From contig DHAA01000150.1 of NCBI GenBank assembly GCA_002397275.1, positions 1-39,098 of the forward strand: 39,098 nt of DNA. The letters run 5' to 3'. The notes under the pieces are model-generated. The model was not told where the DNA came from, did not search any database, and worked only from the letters and a program-made list of their open reading frames with translations. Position 1 is the first letter of the stretch; every line of letters begins with the position of its first letter. Below are positions 24,345 to 33,604 of this stretch, piece after piece. Source of the DNA: Thermacetogenium sp. UBA4966 (lineage in GTDB: Bacteria; Bacillota; DSM-12270; Thermacetogeniales; Thermacetogeniaceae). The position numbers and the translations under genes were made by a program.

Positions 24345-24815
24345 TTACCAGCGATAGTGCGCAAAGGCCTTGTTGGCCTCCGCCATTTTATGGGTGTCTT
24401 CTTTCTTCTTTACCGACGCTCCGCTGCTGTTGGCAGCGTCTAAAATTTCTCCGGCCAGTTTCTCCCGCATACTCTTGCCGGACCTCTCTCTGGCGTATTT
24501 TGCCAGCCACCTGATGCCAAGCGTCAAGCGGCGCTCAGGACGCACCTCGATGGGTACCTGGTAATTAGCGCCCCCCACGCGCCTTGCCTTAACCTCCAGA
24601 ACCGGCATAATATTTTTCATTGCCTGCTCGAAAACTTCCATAGGGTCCTTTTTCGTTTTTTCTTTGATCATGTCGAAGGCCCCGTAACAGATCTCTTCGG
24701 CACGGCTCTTCTTGCCGTCCCACATAATTTGGTTTACCAGTTTGGTAAAAACCTTACTGCCGTAAACAGGATCCGGCAGCAACTCTATTTTGCCGATATT
24801 ACCGCGGCGTGGCAC
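24345..24815 (-). CDS. rpsG: 30S ribosomal protein S7
   Basis: The 156-residue S7 starts MPRRGNIGKIELLPDPVYGSK and includes FEQAMKNIMPVLEVKARRVGGANYQVPIEV and the C-terminal MAEANKAFAHYRW. It organises the 3' domain of 16S rRNA. The start is a GTG with AAGGAGG eleven bases upstream. It lies between rpsL and fusA, the usual str order. Confidence 0.97.
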   Translation of the reverse strand: MPRRGNIGKIELLPDPVYGSKVFTKLVNQIMWDGKKSRAEEICYGAFDMIKEKTKKDPMEVFEQAMKNIMPVLEVKARRVGGANYQVPIEVRPERRLTLGIRWLAKYARERSGKSMREKLAGEILDAANSSGASVKKKEDTHKMAEANKAFAHYRW

Positions 24816-24841
24816 TTGTGTGTCAACCTCCTTCCAAACAC

Positions 24842-25225
24842 TTATGCTTTAACATTTTTAGGTTTCTTAGCGCCATATTTGGAGCGCCCCCGGTTTCGTC
24901 CCTGAACGCCCGAGGTATCCAAAGATCCCCTGACGATGTGATAGCGCACGCCGGGAATATCCTTCACACGGCCACCCCGCACAAGAACCACCGAGTGCTC
25001 CTGCAGGTTATGCCCGATCCCAGGAATATAAGCGGTAACCTCCATACCATTGACCAGGCGTACCCTGGCTACCTTGCGCAGCGCAGAGTTGGGTTTTTTA
25101 GGAGTCGTCGTATAAACCCTGGTACAAACGCCGCGCTTTTGAGGACAACCCTTTAAGGCCGGGGCATCCGATTTTTTTGTCGTTACCTTCCGTCTCTTAC
25201 GGATCATTTGATTTAGTGTCGGCAC
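24842..25225 (-). CDS. rpsL: 30S ribosomal protein S12
   Basis: The 127-residue S12 has MPTLNQMIRKRRKV, TTTPKKPNSALRKVARVRL with the decoding-centre lysine (wild-type form, streptomycin-sensitive in other species) and GRVKDIPGVRYHIVRG. Two cysteines (27 and 34) are present in GCPQKRGVC. The GTG at 25225 is preferred over one three codons earlier because AGGAGG lies eight bases before it. It follows the L7Ae-like gene. Confidence 0.97.
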   Translation of the reverse strand: MPTLNQMIRKRRKVTTKKSDAPALKGCPQKRGVCTRVYTTTPKKPNSALRKVARVRLVNGMEVTAYIPGIGHNLQEHSVVLVRGGRVKDIPGVRYHIVRGSLDTSGVQGRNRGRSKYGAKKPKNVKA

Positions 25226-25258
25226 ATCTAGCACCTCCTTTACCCTGTTTCCGGCATC

Positions 25259-25501
25259 TCACTTGGGAATCGCAGCTGTCGCCGCGCCTACCTTGATACC
25301 GCATGCCTTGCCTAGTTCCTGCATAGAATCGACATGAACCACTTCAATGCAATTTTCCTTACACAAATCCAATAATTGCGACGTCACCCGCTCTTCAGCA
25401 TCGTTGGCTACGAAAACCACCTCTGCCCGCCCACTCTCTACAAGCTTCAAGGTCTGCTTGGTACCAACAGTTTTCCTGCCGGCATTGATCAACCTTTGCA
25501 T
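25259..25501 (-). CDS. rplGB: L7Ae/L30e-like ribosomal RNA-binding protein
   Basis: This 80-residue protein (MQRLINAGRKTVGTKQTLK) matches the L7Ae/L30e/S12e/Gadd45 family, called YbxF or RplGB in Bacillus, which sits between rpoC and rpsL. It has the family's VFVANDAEE and the C-terminal KACGIKVGAATAAI. Bacillus homologues bind kink-turn RNA, so its likely role is ribosome-associated RNA binding, inferred from the family. The ATG at 25501 has GAGGAG upstream. The frame extends upstream without similarity. Confidence 0.92.
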   Translation of the reverse strand: MQRLINAGRKTVGTKQTLKLVESGRAEVVFVANDAEERVTSQLLDLCKENCIEVVHVDSMQELGKACGIKVGAATAAIPK

Positions 25502-25589
25502 TCCTCTCCTCACCCATCCTTTACAATGAGCAATTGAAGCAGCCGGTAAAAACCACAATCTTGATTTTAACACCTGGGTAAGAACCCTG

Positions 25590-28500
25590 TCAACTATTGT
25601 CCGACAGTATTTTCCGCTGCACACCTTCCGCCGTTTCTGTTTCCGGAAGCGGTTCCTGCCCTTGAAGGTCATCTGCATCTGCGTCTGTATCCGCATCTGC
25701 CTTTTCCGGCTGCTGTTTGCTGCAAATTTTTATATTGCGGTAACGCGACATACCTGTTCCGGCAGGAATGAGTTTTCCAATCATAACGTTCTCTTTGAGG
25801 CCCAGCAAGGGGTCAACCTTCCCTTTGATAGCGGCGTCGGTGAGCACCCTTGTCGTTTCTTGAAAAGCCGCGGCCGAAAGAAAGGAATCGGTAGCCAGCG
25901 AAGCTTTGGTTATCCCCAAAATTACCGGTTTTGATGTGGCCGGATTCAACCCGGCGGCAACAACTCTTTCATTTTCTTCCTCTAATTCGAAGGAATCGAT
26001 CAGTCCCCCTGGGAGCAGCTCGGTATCTCCAGGGTTATCGACCTTCACTTTGCGCAGGATCTGACGGATCATCACTTCAATGTGCTTGTCGTTGATATCC
26101 ACCCCCTGCATACGGTAGACTCGCTGTACTTCCCGCAGCAGATAGCCCTGGACAGCTCCCACGCCTTTGACTTGCAGGAGTTCATGGGGGTTGATCGACC
26201 CCTCCGTGAGCTCCTGACCGGCCTCTACAAAATCGTCATCATGTACCTGCAGCCTGGACCCAAACGGTATTTGATAGTTGTGTTTTTCTCCATCCTCGCC
26301 GAGAAGTTCAATTTCCCGTTTTCCTTTTACTTCCTGTAGCTTGACTACCCCGTTACACTCAGCGATAATAGCCTGGCCTTTGGGTTTTCGGGCCTCAAAA
26401 AGTTCCTCGACACGCGGCAGACCCTGGGTAATATCTTCCCCCGCCACACCGCCTGTATGAAAGGTGCGCATCGTCAGCTGCGTCCCGGGCTCACCGATGG
26501 ACTGGGCCGCCATAATACCCACCGCCTCACCGATCTCTACCGGGTAACCTGTAGCCATATTTCTGCCGTAGCACTTGCGGCAAGCGCCGTAGCGCGTCTT
26601 ACAGGTAAGGACCGAGCGAATCTCCATTTCTTGTATCCCCGCCTCGATAATGCGCTGGGCATCCTCTTTCATAATTTCAGTGTTTTCCGGAACGATCACT
26701 TCTCCTGTTTCCGGGTGAATAACCGGGTCCAGGGTCACTCGGCCGATAATCCTTTCTTCCAGGGATTCGATTATATCGTCCCCATCTTTGATCGCTTTTA
26801 CAACAAAACCCTCTGATGTGTCGCAGTCCTCTTCCCTGATAATAACTTCCTGGGCGACATCCACTAGACGCCTGGTAAGATACCCTGAGTCCGCAGTTCT
26901 CAGAGCCGTATCGGCTAACCCTTTCCTGGCGCCGTGGGTAGAAATAAAATACTCTAAAACCGTCAGCCCCTCCCGGAAGTTGGCCCTGATGGGCAGGTCG
27001 ATAATCTCCCCGGAAGGATCGGCCATCAGACCGCGCATTCCGGCGAGCTGTCTGATCTGCTGGATACTGCCCCGTGCCCCGGAAATAGCCATCATATAGA
27101 TGGGGTTCATCGGATCCAGGTGCTTGAGCAGGAAGTCCGTTACCTGGTCGGTGGCGTCTTTCCAGATACCGGTTACCTTCTCATAGCGTTCATCCTCTGT
27201 GATCAGGCCGCGGCTGTACTGTTGTTCTACTTTTTCCACACTCGCTTCAGAACGGGCGATAATCTCCGCTTTCTCCGGAGGAATAGTAACGTCGGTTACT
27301 CCTACGGTAATCCCCGCTTTAGTAGCATAGGTGAACCCCAGTTTCTTGATACCGTCCAGCATCTCCGCCGTGGCATGGAAGCCTTTGCGCCGATAGCACT
27401 CGCCGATAATCTCGGCAACCATCTTTTTATCAATTACTTTGTTATAGTAGCCCAATTCAGGGGGTATCACCTGGTTGAAAATTAACCTGCCCACAGTAGT
27501 TTCCAGCAGCTTCCCGTTATGCCGCGCTTTGATCATGGCATGGAGGTCTATGATCTTGCTTTCATAGGCGAAGATCGCCTCGTCAATATCGCGAAAACAC
27601 TTGCCCTCGCCCTGGGCGCCCTTCACTTCAATGGTCAGGTGATAACTGCCCAGCACCATATCCTGGGTAGGCGCTGTAACCGGCCGCCCATCCTTGGGGT
27701 TGAGAAGGTTGTGCGCCGAAAGCATCAGTATGCGCGCCTCAGCCTGCGCCTCTGCGGAAAGAGGCACATGCACCGCCATCTGGTCCCCGTCAAAGTCGGC
27801 ATTATACCCTGTGCAGACCAACGGATGAATCTGGATCGCCCTGCCCTCAACCAGGATTGGTTCAAAGGCCTGGATGCCAAGCCTGTGCAGGGTCGGCGCC
27901 CTATTTAAGAGCACCGGATGCTGCTTGATCACTTCTTCCAGCACATCCCACACCTCGGGACGCGCCCGTTCCACCATGCGCTTGGCGCTTTTAATATTAT
28001 GGACGAAACCCCTTTCCACAAGGCACTTCATCACAAACGGCTTGAAGAGTTCCAGAGCCATCTCTTTGGGAAGGCCGCACTGGTGCAGCTTGAGATTAGG
28101 CCCGACGACGATAACCGAGCGGCCTGAATAATCCACCCTTTTGCCCAGCAGATTCTGGCGGAAACGTCCTTGCTTCCCTTTGAGCATATCGCTCAGAGAC
28201 TTCAACGGTCTGTTTCCGGGGCCGGTTACCGGGCGGCCGCGCCTGCCGTTATCGACCAGAGCGTCCACCGCCTCCTGCAGCATGCGCTTTTCATTGCGCA
28301 CGATAATATCGGGAGCTCCCAGATCCAGCAGCCGTTTCAGCCTGTTGTTGCGGTTGATCACCCTGCGGTAGAGGTCGTTCAAATCGGAGGTGGCGAACCT
28401 GCCGCCGTCCAATTGCACCATGGGCCGCAGTTCCGGCGGTATTACCGGAATTACATCTAGAATCATCCACTCGGGGCGATCCCCTGATTTGCGGAAAGCC

Positions 28501-29168
28501 TCCACAACTTCCAGGCGTCGGATAGCCCGCACTTTACGCTGGCCGGTGGTTTCCCGGAGTTCAACCCGCAGCTCCTCGCTCAGCTTCTCCATATCTATTT
28601 CTTCCAACAGTTCCTTGACCGCTTCCGCGCCCATCCCGGCCCGAAAACGGCTGCCGTATTGTTCTTTCAACTCTCTGTATTCCGATTCATTAAGCAGCTG
28701 TTTTTGGCTCAGGTCCGGAACATCACCTGCATCAAGAACGATATAGGATACGAAATACAGCACCTTCTCCAGTGTACGGGGGGACATATCCAGGATCAAT
28801 CCCATACGGCTGGGTATCCCCTTAAAATACCAGATGTGCGATACAGGCGCCGCCAGCTCAATATGCCCCAATCGCTCCCGCCTAACTTTGGACCTGGTTA
28901 CTTCCACTCCGCAACGGTCGCAGATAACTCCCTTGTAGCGCACGCGCTTATATTTACCGCAATGACATTCCCAATCCTTGGTAGGACCAAAAATCCGCTC
29001 ACAAAACAACCCGTCGCGCTCCGGCTTGAGTGTTCTGTAGTTGATCGTCTCCGGCTTTTTTACTTCCCCGCTGGACCATGATCTGATCTTCTCCGGGGAA
29101 GCAAGGCCGATGCGTATGCTCTCGAAACTATTATTTTTATTAATATTTGTGACGTCCTGCAATGACAA
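25590..29168 (-). CDS. rpoC: DNA-directed RNA polymerase beta' subunit
   Basis: Beta' carries the catalytic centre. The 1192-residue product has the N-terminal zinc site (Cys68, Cys70, Cys83, Cys86), the catalytic NADFDGDQMAVHVP starting at Asn456 with Asp458, Asp460 and Asp462 binding magnesium, the trigger-loop region, and the second zinc site in CKTRYGACRKCYG. No lineage-specific insertion is apparent. The length is close to that of Bacillus. The start is a TTG with AAAGGAG nine bases upstream. The C-terminus is extended and acidic (DADTDADADD). It follows rpoB by 41 bases. Confidence 0.98.
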   Translation of the reverse strand: MSLQDVTNINKNNSFESIRIGLASPEKIRSWSSGEVKKPETINYRTLKPERDGLFCERIFGPTKDWECHCGKYKRVRYKGVICDRCGVEVTRSKVRRERLGHIELAAPVSHIWYFKGIPSRMGLILDMSPRTLEKVLYFVSYIVLDAGDVPDLSQKQLLNESEYRELKEQYGSRFRAGMGAEAVKELLEEIDMEKLSEELRVELRETTGQRKVRAIRRLEVVEAFRKSGDRPEWMILDVIPVIPPELRPMVQLDGGRFATSDLNDLYRRVINRNNRLKRLLDLGAPDIIVRNEKRMLQEAVDALVDNGRRGRPVTGPGNRPLKSLSDMLKGKQGRFRQNLLGKRVDYSGRSVIVVGPNLKLHQCGLPKEMALELFKPFVMKCLVERGFVHNIKSAKRMVERARPEVWDVLEEVIKQHPVLLNRAPTLHRLGIQAFEPILVEGRAIQIHPLVCTGYNADFDGDQMAVHVPLSAEAQAEARILMLSAHNLLNPKDGRPVTAPTQDMVLGSYHLTIEVKGAQGEGKCFRDIDEAIFAYESKIIDLHAMIKARHNGKLLETTVGRLIFNQVIPPELGYYNKVIDKKMVAEIIGECYRRKGFHATAEMLDGIKKLGFTYATKAGITVGVTDVTIPPEKAEIIARSEASVEKVEQQYSRGLITEDERYEKVTGIWKDATDQVTDFLLKHLDPMNPIYMMAISGARGSIQQIRQLAGMRGLMADPSGEIIDLPIRANFREGLTVLEYFISTHGARKGLADTALRTADSGYLTRRLVDVAQEVIIREEDCDTSEGFVVKAIKDGDDIIESLEERIIGRVTLDPVIHPETGEVIVPENTEIMKEDAQRIIEAGIQEMEIRSVLTCKTRYGACRKCYGRNMATGYPVEIGEAVGIMAAQSIGEPGTQLTMRTFHTGGVAGEDITQGLPRVEELFEARKPKGQAIIAECNGVVKLQEVKGKREIELLGEDGEKHNYQIPFGSRLQVHDDDFVEAGQELTEGSINPHELLQVKGVGAVQGYLLREVQRVYRMQGVDINDKHIEVMIRQILRKVKVDNPGDTELLPGGLIDSFELEEENERVVAAGLNPATSKPVILGITKASLATDSFLSAAAFQETTRVLTDAAIKGKVDPLLGLKENVMIGKLIPAGTGMSRYRNIKICSKQQPEKADADTDADADDLQGQEPLPETETAEGVQRKILSDNS

Positions 29169-29209
29169 AGACTATCGCTCCTTTCTCAGGCTCTGAGCCG
29201 TAAGAAAAT

Positions 29210-32200
29210 CTATTCGTCTTTCTCGCCCTGCGGATCGCCGACGAAGGAGGCTGTCTTCGCCCTTCCCTTCGCTTCTAAACGCAGTTTCCTGGGCCTCCGG
29301 GGGATACGCTTATCTTCACCTTCAACTTCTTCATCTTGATCTTTTTCATCTTCAGGGTAGCCGCCGAAATAATCAATATCTTCGTCAGATACGGAATCTT
29401 CATCAGGCTCGTCTGCTTCCTCTGAATGGTCCGCCTCTTCCCTGTCGTCTTCTTCGTCAAGAGCCGGGACCGACTTTTTGCTCCCGCGCTCCGGCAGACT
29501 GCCGTCGTCAAGTTCCAGCTCTCTTGCAGTCTCTCTGACATCCTCTTCATCATCGCTGATCTCCAACTCCTCGTTGGTTTCAGTAAGCACCCTGACATCC
29601 AAAGAAAGGCTTTGCAGCTCTTTGATCAGCACTTTGAAGGATTCGGGAACCCCCGGCTCCGGAACATTTTCTCCCTTAACGATGGCCTCATATGTTTTTA
29701 CCCTGCCCACTATATCATCTGATTTGACGGTAAGGATTTCCTGCAGGGTATAGGCCGCCCCATAAGCCTCCAGGGCCCACACTTCCATCTCGCCGAAACG
29801 CTGCCCCCCGAACTGCGCCTTCCCGCCCAGGGGCTGCTGGGTTACCAGCGAGTACGGCCCTGTGGAACGGGCATGGATTTTATCATCAACAAGATGAGCC
29901 AGTTTCAGCATATATATATAACCAACTGTAATCTCGTTATCGTAAGGCTCCCCAGTGCGGCCGTCATAAAGCACGGTCTTGCCGTCCCTGGGCAGGCCGG
30001 ACCTCTCCAAGGTATCCATAATATCGTCTTCCACCGCGCCGTCATAAACAGGAGATGCCGTAAAAATACCCATTTTATGAGCAGCCCGGCCCAGATGGCA
30101 CTCCAGAATTTGCCCGATATTCATACGAGAGGGAACTCCCAGGGGGTTTAAAACGATCTCCACAGGAGTGCCGTCGGGCAGGAAGGGCATATCCTCTTCC
30201 GGCAGAATGCGGGATATTACCCCTTTGTTGCCGTGCCTTCCGGCCATCTTATCCCCCACCGACACCTTCCTTTTCTGGGCTACATAAACACGTACCAGTT
30301 TATTGACCCCGGGGGGTAGTTCATCCCCATTTTCCCGAGAGAATACCTTAACGTCGACGACCCTTCCCGACTCCCCATGCGGAATGCGCAGAGAGGTGTC
30401 TCTAACCTCCCTGGCCTTTTCTCCGAAGATCGCCCTCAGCAGGCGCTCTTCCGCAGTGAGTTCGGTCTCGCCCTTGGGGGTTACCTTGCCTACCAGAATA
30501 TCCCCTGGACGCACCTCGGCGCCCACTCGGATTACCCCTCGCTCGTCAAGATCCTTTAAAACATCTTCACCCACATTGGGGATATCCCGGGTAATTTCCT
30601 CAGGGCCAAGCTTCGTATCCCGGGCGTCGCACTCATACTCTTCGATATGTATAGAAGTAAAATAGTCTTCCTTTACCAGCTTTTCACTAATGAGGATGGC
30701 GTCCTCGTAATTATAGCCCTCCCAGGGCATATAAGCCGCCAGGACATTCCTGCCCAGAGCGAGTTCTCCCTCGTCGGTACAAGTGCCGTCCGCGATCACT
30801 TGGTCTTCCTTGACCCGCTGTCCCTTATGGACAATAGGCTTCTGGTTGATACAGGTACCCTGGTTGGAACGGGCAAACTTGGTCAGAGGATAAGTCTTCA
30901 CCCTGCCTGAATCACCTTTAACCTTAAGTTCATACGCAGTGACCCTATCCACGACCCCTGCCTCATCGGCGGTGACCACAACGCCCGAATCATGGGCGAC
31001 GCGGTACTCGATTCCGGTACCTACCAAAGGCGCTTCCGTTCGCAAGAGGGGCACAGCCTGACGCTGCATATTGGCGCCCATCAAGGCACGGTTGGCATCA
31101 TCATTCTCTAAAAATGGGATAAGCGCCGCGGCCACACTCACTACCTGTTTCGGCGAGACATCCATATAATCCACCTCAGAGGTGGGTACGGCTAAAATAT
31201 TCTTGCCGTCACGGACGTCGACACGCGGGGTAGCAAAATGACCTTCGTCATCCAGAGGAGCGTTGGCTTGAGCGATAACATATTCGTCTTCCGTATCCGC
31301 GGTCAGGTATTCGATCTTATCGCTGACGACGCCCTTTTCCTTGTCCACTTTGCGGTAAGGCGTTTCGATAAAACCGTACTTATTAACTCGGGCATAGGTG
31401 CTCAGCGACCCGATCAGGCCGATGTTAGGACCCTCAGGGGTCTCGATGGGACACATCCTGCCGTAGTGCGAGTGGTGGACATCCCGCACCTCAAAGCCGG
31501 CGCGCTCCCTGCTCAAACCACCCGGTCCCAGAGCGCTCAAACGCCTCTTATGTGTCAGTTCTGCCAGAGGGTTTGTCTGATCCATGAACTGAGACAGCTG
31601 GCTGCTGCCAAAGAATTCTTTGATGGAAGCCACGACAGGACGGATATTGATCAATGCCTGAGGCGTTATGGTGTCCACATCCTGTATGGTCATGCGCTCA
31701 CGGACAACCCTTTCCATACGCGCCAGACCAATACGGAACTGGTTCTGCAGCAGTTCTCCTACCGAACGCAGTCTGCGGTTACCAAGATGGTCGATGTCGT
31801 CGACATTCCCCTCTCCATGCATCAACTTAAGGAAATAATCTACGACGGAAAAAACATCCTCGGGGGTCAGGCACCTGCTGTCATGCGTATCATCCAGCTT
31901 AAGCTTTTTATTCATTTTATAGCGGCCCACCCTGCCCAGGTCATAGCGCCGCGTGTCGAAAAAGAGATTCTCCAGAAGGGCGCGCGCACTCTCTATAGTG
32001 GGAGGCTCCCCGGGCCGCAAACGCTTATAGATCTCCACCAGACCCTCTTCCTGAGACTGGATACTATCTTTCTCCAGTGTACTCTTCAGGAATTCGTCAT
32101 CGTTATATTTATCCAGAATATCAGCATTTGTCGAATACCCTAAAGCACGGAGAAGAACAGTAACAGGCAGCTTACGCGTACGGTCGATGCGTACATGGAT

Positions 32201-32737
32201 GCAGTCATGCGCATCCGATTCAAACTCCATCCAGGCGCCCCTGTTGGGAATAACCGTGGCGCTATAGATCAGTTTTCCGGAAGTATCGCTTGCGGCATGA
32301 TAATATACCCCCGGCGAACGTACCAACTGGCTGACGACCACCCTCTCGGCGCCATTAATAATGAAGGTTCCCTTATCCGTCATCAGGGGGAAATCCCCCA
32401 TAAAAACATCCTGTTCCTTAATTTCTCCGGTTTCCCGGTTTGTTAAACGCACTCTCACCCTCAGGGGAGCAGCAAAGGTAACGTCTCTTTCCTTGCACTC
32501 TGCCTCGGAATATTTAGGCTCCCCTAAAGAATTGTCGATAAACTCCAGACTCAAATTGCCCGTGAAATCCTGTATCGGAGAAACGTCATGAAAAGTTTCC
32601 CGTAAACCACCCTCCAGAAACCAGTCATAAGATTGTTTCTGGATCTCGATCATGTTGGGCATCTCCAAAACTTCGGATATTCGCCCATAACTCCAGCGCG
32701 TTTTTTCGCCAACTTGAATCTGTTTTGGAATAGCCAT
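29210..32737 (-). CDS. rpoB: DNA-directed RNA polymerase beta subunit
   Basis: Beta forms half of the catalytic cleft. The 1175-residue product has GEKTRWSYGRI near the start, the rifampicin pocket QLSQFMDQTNPLAELTHKRR with LSALGPGG (Ser, His and Asp at the usual sensitive positions), MCPIETPEGPNIGLI, and KMAGRHGNKGVISRI. The last 120 residues are a highly acidic tail with a basic end (RIPRRPRKLRLEAKGRAK). The ATG at 32737 follows GAGGGG and fits better than an upstream ATG at 32779. A strong promoter lies at 32879-32907. Confidence 0.98.
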   Translation of the reverse strand: MAIPKQIQVGEKTRWSYGRISEVLEMPNMIEIQKQSYDWFLEGGLRETFHDVSPIQDFTGNLSLEFIDNSLGEPKYSEAECKERDVTFAAPLRVRVRLTNRETGEIKEQDVFMGDFPLMTDKGTFIINGAERVVVSQLVRSPGVYYHAASDTSGKLIYSATVIPNRGAWMEFESDAHDCIHVRIDRTRKLPVTVLLRALGYSTNADILDKYNDDEFLKSTLEKDSIQSQEEGLVEIYKRLRPGEPPTIESARALLENLFFDTRRYDLGRVGRYKMNKKLKLDDTHDSRCLTPEDVFSVVDYFLKLMHGEGNVDDIDHLGNRRLRSVGELLQNQFRIGLARMERVVRERMTIQDVDTITPQALINIRPVVASIKEFFGSSQLSQFMDQTNPLAELTHKRRLSALGPGGLSRERAGFEVRDVHHSHYGRMCPIETPEGPNIGLIGSLSTYARVNKYGFIETPYRKVDKEKGVVSDKIEYLTADTEDEYVIAQANAPLDDEGHFATPRVDVRDGKNILAVPTSEVDYMDVSPKQVVSVAAALIPFLENDDANRALMGANMQRQAVPLLRTEAPLVGTGIEYRVAHDSGVVVTADEAGVVDRVTAYELKVKGDSGRVKTYPLTKFARSNQGTCINQKPIVHKGQRVKEDQVIADGTCTDEGELALGRNVLAAYMPWEGYNYEDAILISEKLVKEDYFTSIHIEEYECDARDTKLGPEEITRDIPNVGEDVLKDLDERGVIRVGAEVRPGDILVGKVTPKGETELTAEERLLRAIFGEKAREVRDTSLRIPHGESGRVVDVKVFSRENGDELPPGVNKLVRVYVAQKRKVSVGDKMAGRHGNKGVISRILPEEDMPFLPDGTPVEIVLNPLGVPSRMNIGQILECHLGRAAHKMGIFTASPVYDGAVEDDIMDTLERSGLPRDGKTVLYDGRTGEPYDNEITVGYIYMLKLAHLVDDKIHARSTGPYSLVTQQPLGGKAQFGGQRFGEMEVWALEAYGAAYTLQEILTVKSDDIVGRVKTYEAIVKGENVPEPGVPESFKVLIKELQSLSLDVRVLTETNEELEISDDEEDVRETARELELDDGSLPERGSKKSVPALDEEDDREEADHSEEADEPDEDSVSDEDIDYFGGYPEDEKDQDEEVEGEDKRIPRRPRKLRLEAKGRAKTASFVGDPQGEKDE

Positions 32738-32878
32738 ATTCACCCCTCGCCTTACTCCGTTTACTGTAAATATTGCCATTACAGCCGACAGTGGTGAATG
32801 GTACTAAAATATACCCCTAGCCAATAAAACTCAACCGCCCTTCTTTCCATAATCATACAGATCAACAGACATTTTTAA

Positions 32879-32907
32879 AGAATATCATAATAATAGATGA
32901 TTGTCAA
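32879..32907 (-). promoter_or_regulatory. SigmaA-type promoter for rpoB-rpoC
   Basis: TTGACA (32902-32907) is separated by 17 bases from TATTCT (32879-32884), and TGA directly before the -10 box gives an extended -10. Transcription would start near 32872 with a leader of about 135 bases. It lies downstream of the hairpin, so rpoBC transcription can be set independently of rplJL. Confidence 0.85.
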
Positions 32908-32957
32908 GAAAAAAACAAAAGGAAACCTTTCAGGAACAAATCAGAAAAGCTCCTTTT
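32908..32957 (-). terminator. Hairpin between rplL and rpoB
   Basis: On the minus strand AAAAGGA (32951-32957) pairs with TCCTTTT (32917-32923), with further pairing of TTTTC with GAAAG inside. A run of T residues (GTTTTTTTC, 32909-32916) follows. This looks like a partial terminator or attenuator that reduces readthrough from rplJL into rpoBC, the arrangement known in Escherichia coli and other bacteria. Confidence 0.7.
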
Positions 32958-33059
32958 ATTTTTATTGCTTGACTTGCATTTATATATTATATCACTAAGA
33001 GAGAGAATTTTATGCAACTGCAACAACGTTAATATATTTACTTTGGATATAGCCGCCTC

Positions 33060-33434
33060 CTATTTGATTTCCACCACTGCGCCAACTTCGGTGAGCTTTG
33101 CCTTTATTTCTTCAGCCTCTTCCTTGCTCACGCCTTCCTTTACCGGTTTCGGCGCGGTATCCACCACTTCTTTGGCTTCCTTGAGTCCCAGCCCTGTGAT
33201 CTCGCGCACCGCTTTGATCACCTTGATCTTTTGATCGCCGATTTCTGTTAAAACAACATTAAACTCCGTTTTCTCTTCTTCCGCGGGGGCTTCGGCAGCG
33301 GCTGGGCCGGTGGCCACGGCTACCGGAGCCGCGGCGCTGACGCCGAACTCCTCTTCCAGGGCTTTAACCAGGTCGGAGAGTTCAAGCACAGTCATACCCT
33401 TGACAGCTTCTATAATATCCGCAACTTTACTCAT
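33060..33434 (-). CDS. rplL: 50S ribosomal protein L7/L12
   Basis: The 124-residue protein starts MSKVADIIEAVKGMTVLELSDLVKALEEEFGV (dimerisation domain), then an Ala/Pro/Glu-rich hinge, and the conserved KTEFNVVLTEIGDQKIKVIKAVREITGLGLKEAKEVVD C-terminal factor-binding domain. Several copies form the stalk that recruits EF-Tu, EF-G and IF-2. The ATG has AAGGAGG upstream. It is separated from rplJ by 170 bases that contain GGAGGTC-like repeats. Confidence 0.98.
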   Translation of the reverse strand: MSKVADIIEAVKGMTVLELSDLVKALEEEFGVSAAAPVAVATGPAAAEAPAEEEKTEFNVVLTEIGDQKIKVIKAVREITGLGLKEAKEVVDTAPKPVKEGVSKEEAEEIKAKLTEVGAVVEIK

Positions 33435-33569
33435 TTTTAAAACCTCCTTGGTTATATTATCATTTTGTAGTAGACTCCTATGAAGCTTTGCTTCACCATC
33501 AAATGGATGAAAATTTGTAACTGCTCAAGCCGGTGGATTCCGCTCACTGAAATCCGGCCGGGCTTCAAT

Positions 33570-33602
33570 TTCTGACCTCCGACCTCCGGCCTCCGACATC
33601 CA
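33570..33602 (-). repeat. GGAGGTC-like short tandem repeats
   Basis: The minus strand reads GTCGGAGGCCGGAGGTCGGA followed by GGTC, about three units of an eight-base motif, starting a few bases after the rplJ stop. It resembles short dispersed intergenic repeats and lies in the rplJ-rplL gap. Its function is unknown. Confidence 0.5.
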
Positions 33603-33604
33603 AA

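Larger units (their letters stand above)
32738..33059. other. rplL-rpoB intergenic region
   Basis: This 322-base AT-rich gap holds a terminator-like hairpin (32908-32957) and a strong promoter (32879-32907), both in the minus-strand direction and described separately. The TATAAT-like run near 32986-32998 has no good -35 box. No ORF is convincing. Confidence 0.7.

Noticed and set aside
25502..25696. 65-residue N-terminal extension of the L7Ae-like protein overlapping rpoC
   Set aside because: The family starts at MQRLINAG, a ribosome binding site lies directly before that ATG, and the extension is an out-of-frame reading of the rpoC end.
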